Positions 15,535 to 18,386 of a DNA stretch of 18,386 nt are shown piece after piece. Within the stretch, counting starts at the first letter, position 1, and every line of letters begins with the position of its first letter. The stretch lies in NCBI GenBank assembly GCA_902493345.1, contig CABUPM010000048.1, positions 1 through 18,386 of the forward strand, read 5' to 3'. The position numbers and the translations under genes are program-made. The stretch is from an uncultured Eubacteriales bacterium (GTDB lineage Bacteria; Bacillota; Clostridia; Lachnospirales; Bianqueaceae). The notes under the pieces are model-generated. The model saw only the letters and a program-made list of their open reading frames with translations, did no database searches and was not told where the DNA came from.

Positions 15535-16919
15535 TCATATTCTCCTTCGATATGTCCTTCTCGTCAGTAAAACTGCCACGACACATGCCCCCGCTTCCGC
15601 CACGGGTAATGAGATCCAGACAATGCTTGCGGCATTCTCTGCCGCAGAAAGCGCCCATGCCAGCGGCAATGCCAGCACAACGAATCGCAGCAGCGAAATG
15701 ATCAGAGAATAGCCGCCTTTCCCCAGTGCCTGACACCCCCCCTGCAAAATAATATTCGCGCCGGCAAAAAAGAACCCGCAAGTGATGGTCCGCAATGCCA
15801 GTACACAAAGCTGATGAGATTCTTCCGTGACGGAGAAAATACCCACGATTGGTCGTGCGAAAAGCTGTAACAGAACAAATCCGACCAGCATGATAACGGA
15901 TATATAGATCAGTCCGTATCGAATGGTCTGGGACACACGCTCCTTGTTTTTGGCTCCATAGTTGTAGGAGATGATAGGAATCGAAGCGTTATTCAGTCCA
16001 TATCCCGGCATAAAAATAAAATTCTGCAGTTTATAATATACGCCATAGGCTGTAACCGCCGAAACAGAGATCGCTCCCAAAATCAGATTCATCGCGTAAG
16101 ACATAATCGGTGTCAGAATCTGCATAACAATGGCAGGCACTCCAATAGAATAAATGCTTTTCAGTGTTTTCCGTTCCGGTTTCAGATAACGAATATTGCT
16201 TTCAATACCGACACCTTTTTGAAATACACCACCGCAATCACGATCAGGGAAACAAACTGCCCGATGACCGTGGCCCAGGCAGCCCCGGCCACTCCCATTG
16301 CCGGGCATCCGAACAACCCGTAGATCATAATGGGATCGAGGACGATATTGGTAATCGCTCCCGCAAGCTGGCAGATCATGGTAATCATCGTTTTTCCTGT
16401 TCCCATCACAATTTTCTCAAAGCACATGTAGCCCAATGTACCCAGTGAAAACGCCGTAATAATGCGAAGATACGTTGTTCCCATCTCCGCGATCACCGTA
16501 TCCGTTGTCTGTGAATTGATAAACGCCCTGGCAGATGTCAGTTCGAAAAGAAAAATCAGCACAAAATAGCACAGCGTTACAAAGATCGCGTTGCCTGCCG
16601 TGCGGCTGGCCTGTTCCCGATCCCCGCGTCCCAGGTTCTTAGCAATCATAGCGTTGATTCCGACGCCTGTTCCAACCCCCAGCGCCATGATCAGCATCTG
16701 AATAGGAAACGCCAGCGTTAGCGCATTGACGGCTTTATCGCCCATATTCGCGATCTGCGCCGTGTCCTGAATGCGTGAAACAAAAAAGGTGTCAACAACA
16801 TTATAGAGCGCCTGCCCCAACATGGAAATCATCATTGGCGCGCCCATATTGAGCAGCAGGCTTTTGACCGGCATTTCTGCCATTTTGTTTCCGCCCATTG
16901 GCCTAGCATTACCATTCAT
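15535..16919 (-). pseudogene. MATE family efflux transporter, frameshifted at 16216-16220
   Basis: Two overlapping frames together make one complete MATE protein. Frame 1, from the ATG at 16919, gives the N-terminal half (ALYNVVDTFFVSRI, VGTGVGINAMIAKNLGRGD, NIVLDPIMIYGLFG) and ends at 16182. The C-terminal half (SIYSIGVPAIVMQ, NYGAKNKERV, LQGGCQALGKGG) continues in another frame to 15535. The switch falls at an A run on the coding strand (16220-16216): five As where six would join VVYFKK to GVGIESNIRYL, giving 461 residues, close to the intact MATE gene nearby. A sequencing indel, a real mutation or -1 frameshifting on AAA AAG are all possible. The start at 16919 (GGGTG 7 nt upstream) overlaps the nitroreductase end by 11 nt; 16898 and 16883 are alternatives. 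Confidence 0.87.
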
Positions 16920-17433
16920 TAAAATGCACCCGATTCTCTTCATAACGGCTCTCTCGAGGCAGTGTGATATCCTCTGCCGGATAGCCGAGAGCGATGATCG
17001 AATGAGGAATCACCGTATCCGGCAGAGCAAAAAGTTCACGCTGCCGCTGTACCCGATCCATCTGCGGCCATGTACCAAGCCATACGGAACCAATCCCCAA
17101 CGCATGCGCACAGAGGCAGATATTTTCAGCGGCAATGGCCCCGTCTACAATCCAGTAGTCCTTGGCACGCTGAAAAGCTCGTTCCAAATCCCCGCAGATG
17201 AGAATGCCTGCTGCCGCGTCTTTCAGTGGGCGGGCAGGTTTTCCGTTGGCCTCCGCCATTTTTAGCAGCTTATCCTTTTCCGTTACCACTACAAATGCCC
17301 AGTCCCTCGCATTGACACAACAAGGGCCGCTCATCGCAGCTTCCAATATCTGATGCAGCTTTTCATTTTCAATAGGCTGATCCGTAAATTGCCGTGTACT
17401 GCGGCGGCTAAAAATCATATCGATCGCATCCAT
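16909..17433 (-). CDS. Nitroreductase family FMN-dependent oxidoreductase
   Basis: A 174-residue flavoenzyme that reduces nitro groups, quinones or similar acceptors with NAD(P)H in the cytoplasm. The N-terminus has the FMN-phosphate motif RRSTRQF (10-16), followed by the EAAMSGPCCVNARDW segment (31-45), IAAENICLCAHALGIGSVWLG (100-120) and the C-terminal IALGYPAE (147-154) typical of the family. An in-frame start at 17565 would add 44 non-family residues read from within the MarR gene; the ATG at 17433 is chosen because GGAGG lies 9 nt before it. It follows the MarR gene by 4 nt, with its ribosome site inside that gene's end. It is probably induced with the operon by a toxic ligand of the MarR protein. 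Confidence 0.93.
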   Translation of the reverse strand: MDAIDMIFSRRSTRQFTDQPIENEKLHQILEAAMSGPCCVNARDWAFVVVTEKDKLLKMAEANGKPARPLKDAAAGILICGDLERAFQRAKDYWIVDGAIAAENICLCAHALGIGSVWLGTWPQMDRVQRQRELFALPDTVIPHSIIALGYPAEDITLPRESRYEENRVHFNEW

Positions 17434-17437
17434 GCTT

Positions 17438-17878
17438 TTATTCCTCCGTATATTGATATTCTTTCTCGTTGATCGGGATCTCCCATGCATGCAGCAAGGC
17501 ATCCAAAAGATCCGCAAGCTGCTGCTTCTGCTGCTGCGGCAAATCGTCAAAAAGCTTATCTGCATACGACTGCCTGTTCTTGACAGCCTCCATCACCGCC
17601 ATTTTCCCTTTCTCCGTCAACCCAACATCCACATTTCGCTTATCCTGCTCATTTTTATGACGGTAAATCAATTCTGATTTTTCCATACCATCCAACTGTT
17701 CGCTGAGCGTCGCAGAACGGCGCCCAGTCAACTCGATCAGTTCTCGCTGGGTTAACGTACCATACAGGCTTAACAAAATCAAAAGCCTTCCTTGTCCCCG
17801 ACGTTTTTCCTTAGTCTGCATTAAATAAGAGATCTGGTGCATCATCCCCAGCAAACGCAAATTCAGTTCATTATCCAC
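17438..17878 (-). CDS. MarR family transcriptional regulator
   Basis: A 146-residue dimeric winged-helix repressor or activator. The wHTH spans about residues 30-95: LTQRELIELTGRRSATLSEQ is the helix-turn-helix, and NEQDKRNVDVGLTEKG the beta wing with the DxR signature (Asp79, Arg81). Flanking helices form the dimer interface. The start is GTG at 17878, with GAGGTGA about 5 nt upstream; an in-frame GTG at 17887 overlaps that ribosome site and is less likely. It leads an operon with a nitroreductase and a MATE pump. Palindromic sites in its own promoter point to autoregulation relieved by a small-molecule ligand. Confidence 0.92.
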   Translation of the reverse strand: MDNELNLRLLGMMHQISYLMQTKEKRRGQGRLLILLSLYGTLTQRELIELTGRRSATLSEQLDGMEKSELIYRHKNEQDKRNVDVGLTEKGKMAVMEAVKNRQSYADKLFDDLPQQQKQQLADLLDALLHAWEIPINEKEYQYTEE

Positions 17879-17899
17879 AGAATTCACCTCACATATATT

Positions 17900-17913
17900 A
17901 TTAGGGCCCTAAT
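17900..17913. promoter_or_regulatory. Palindromic MarR-type operator 1
   Basis: ATTAGGGCCCTAAT is a perfect 14-bp palindrome whose core TTAG-N4-CTAA matches the form of SlyA (TTAGCAAGCTAA) and MepR sites known for this regulator family. It overlaps the predicted transcription start near 17913, and a further half-site TTAGGG follows at 17916-17921, overlapping the -10. Confidence 0.8.
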
Positions 17914-17919
17914 GATTAG

Positions 17920-17948
17920 GGTATAACATGGGTTTTGGTATTTTGCAA
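17920..17948 (-). promoter_or_regulatory. Promoter of the MarR-nitroreductase-MATE operon
   Basis: On the minus strand TTGCAA (17948-17943) and TATACC (17925-17920) are spaced by 17 bp, with an extended TG before the -10. The predicted start is near 17913. It is embedded between two copies of the AGGGCCCT palindrome. Confidence 0.68.
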
Positions 17949-17957
17949 GGGCCCTAA
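17947..17957. promoter_or_regulatory. Palindromic MarR-type operator 2
   Basis: AAGGGCCCTAA is a copy of the first operator with one outer mismatch, centred 45 bp from it and overlapping the -35. Together the two sites bracket the promoter, a layout suited to repression. Confidence 0.68.
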
Positions 17958-18017
17958 AGAAAATTTAATGAATTGATGTGTGTCAGATTTTCAATAAGTG
18001 TACTATGGGGGTTATAA

Positions 18018-18163
18018 GGGTTCTCTGGATCCTTGAAAACCCGCTGGTACATTTGGGAGAATGAGACTCCTGAGCGTGCCAGAGGGTTTATGGGTTCTCT
18101 GGATTTTTGGAAATTTCTGGTGTGTTTTAAGAAAATGAGGCCCCTTAAGTGTACCAGATTTTA
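18018..18163 (+). repeat. Two tandem diverged ~74-bp repeats, each a long imperfect hairpin
   Basis: Unit 1 (18018-18091) and unit 2 (18092-18163) both begin GGGTTCTCTGGAT and align along their whole length with one or two gaps. Each contains a stem from CTGGT to CCAG (18044-18082 and 18117-18156) around a loop containing AATGAG. The stems keep pairing despite substitutions: CTGGTA/TGCCAG in unit 1 and CTGGTG/TACCAG in unit 2. G-U pairs make sense only for a plus-strand RNA. CCAGAG (18079-18084) also pairs with CTCTGG (18097-18102) across the boundary. A degenerate partial unit may precede unit 1 (about 17988-18017). No coding pattern is seen; the family is not recognised. Confidence 0.65.
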
Positions 18164-18386
18164 TCGTTTTTGCTTGATTTTTCGTGGAGGGACGGACTTC
18201 TGGGGAAGGCCGGGCCAAAAATAAGAATATCACTTTTTGTTCTTTTTGATCAGTTTTCTCGCTTTTGCAGCTGACAAAACTCCGCGGATTACGAGTTGCC
18301 ATAGGATCCTGGGTGCCTGGAAGTGTCTATTGGAGCTTGTGATAATTAGATTCTCGCCGAGTCGGATGTCATGAGTTTTGTAGTTT
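18164..18386. other. Non-coding right end, nothing recognised
   Basis: This T-rich stretch has no frame that looks like a gene on either strand. Its texture differs from the coding regions to the left. A weak AGTTTT/AAAACT inverted repeat near 18252-18283 is the only structure, and it is not convincing. It may continue the repeat-bearing intergenic region beyond the window. Confidence 0.5.

Noticed and set aside
17434..17565. 44-residue N-terminal extension of the nitroreductase
   Set aside because: It is read within the MarR coding region in another frame and lacks family similarity; GGAGG before 17433 sets the start.
18044..18156. CRISPR array
   Set aside because: Only two diverged units with changes spread along the whole length; there are no identical short repeats separated by unique spacers.
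18012..18302. Minus-strand 96-codon frame, and a plus-strand 63-codon frame at 18033-18224, in the right-hand intergenic region
   Set aside because: Low-complexity Ser/Lys/Pro composition, no ribosome site, and both lie across the tandem hairpin repeats.

Overview
The window looks like a chromosomal segment of a Gram-positive anaerobe of the class Clostridia, most likely a Lachnospiraceae-type gut bacterium. The pointers are a pyruvate:ferredoxin oxidoreductase, RicT (YaaT) and a cyclic-di-AMP receptor beside tmk and holB (the Bacillus/Clostridia tmk-rsmI neighbourhood), strong AGGAGG-type ribosome sites, some TTG/GTG starts, and moderate G+C. The genus is not determined. No rRNA, tRNA, CRISPR array, insertion sequence or prophage gene was seen.

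Left part, minus strand (1-13788): a run of twelve co-directional genes follows a near-consensus promoter upstream of tmk. In transcription order they are tmk, the c-di-AMP receptor (yaaQ/darA), holB, ricT, a trmN6-type tRNA methyltransferase, a DUF362/two-[4Fe-4S] protein, rsmI, an unrecognised 117-residue protein, a HIT hydrolase, murG, a cyclophilin lipoprotein, and two tandem S9 prolyl-oligopeptidase-family peptidases. Junctions are either overlaps (1, 4 or 11 nt) or gaps under 50 nt, and no intrinsic terminator was seen inside. The themes are DNA precursors and replication, RNA modification, signalling and cell-envelope work. About 150 nt beyond the last peptidase, a separate strong promoter drives nifJ, which runs off the left edge.

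Middle (13789-15534): a divergent intergenic region separates tmk from a plus-strand MATE efflux gene. The MATE promoter is overlapped by two inverted repeats, and its short leader contains a terminator-like hairpin directly before the ribosome site, which suggests transcription attenuation. A long symmetrical hairpin after the gene serves as a terminator shared with the facing operon.

Right part, minus strand (15535-17957): a MarR-type regulator, a nitroreductase and a second MATE transporter form a compact operon, a typical stress or drug-response cassette. The promoter carries a perfect TTAGGGCCCTAA palindrome near the start site and a second copy with one mismatch at the -35, which points to autorepression. 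The MATE gene is split by a one-base deficit in an A run and is annotated as frameshifted.

The right end (17958-18386) has no convincing gene. It holds two tandem diverged ~74-bp repeats, each folding into a long hairpin whose G-U pairs are consistent with a plus-sense RNA. The best candidates for something undescribed are this tandem hairpin element, the MATE attenuator leader, and the DUF362 ferredoxin gene lying within an otherwise conserved tmk-rsmI block.
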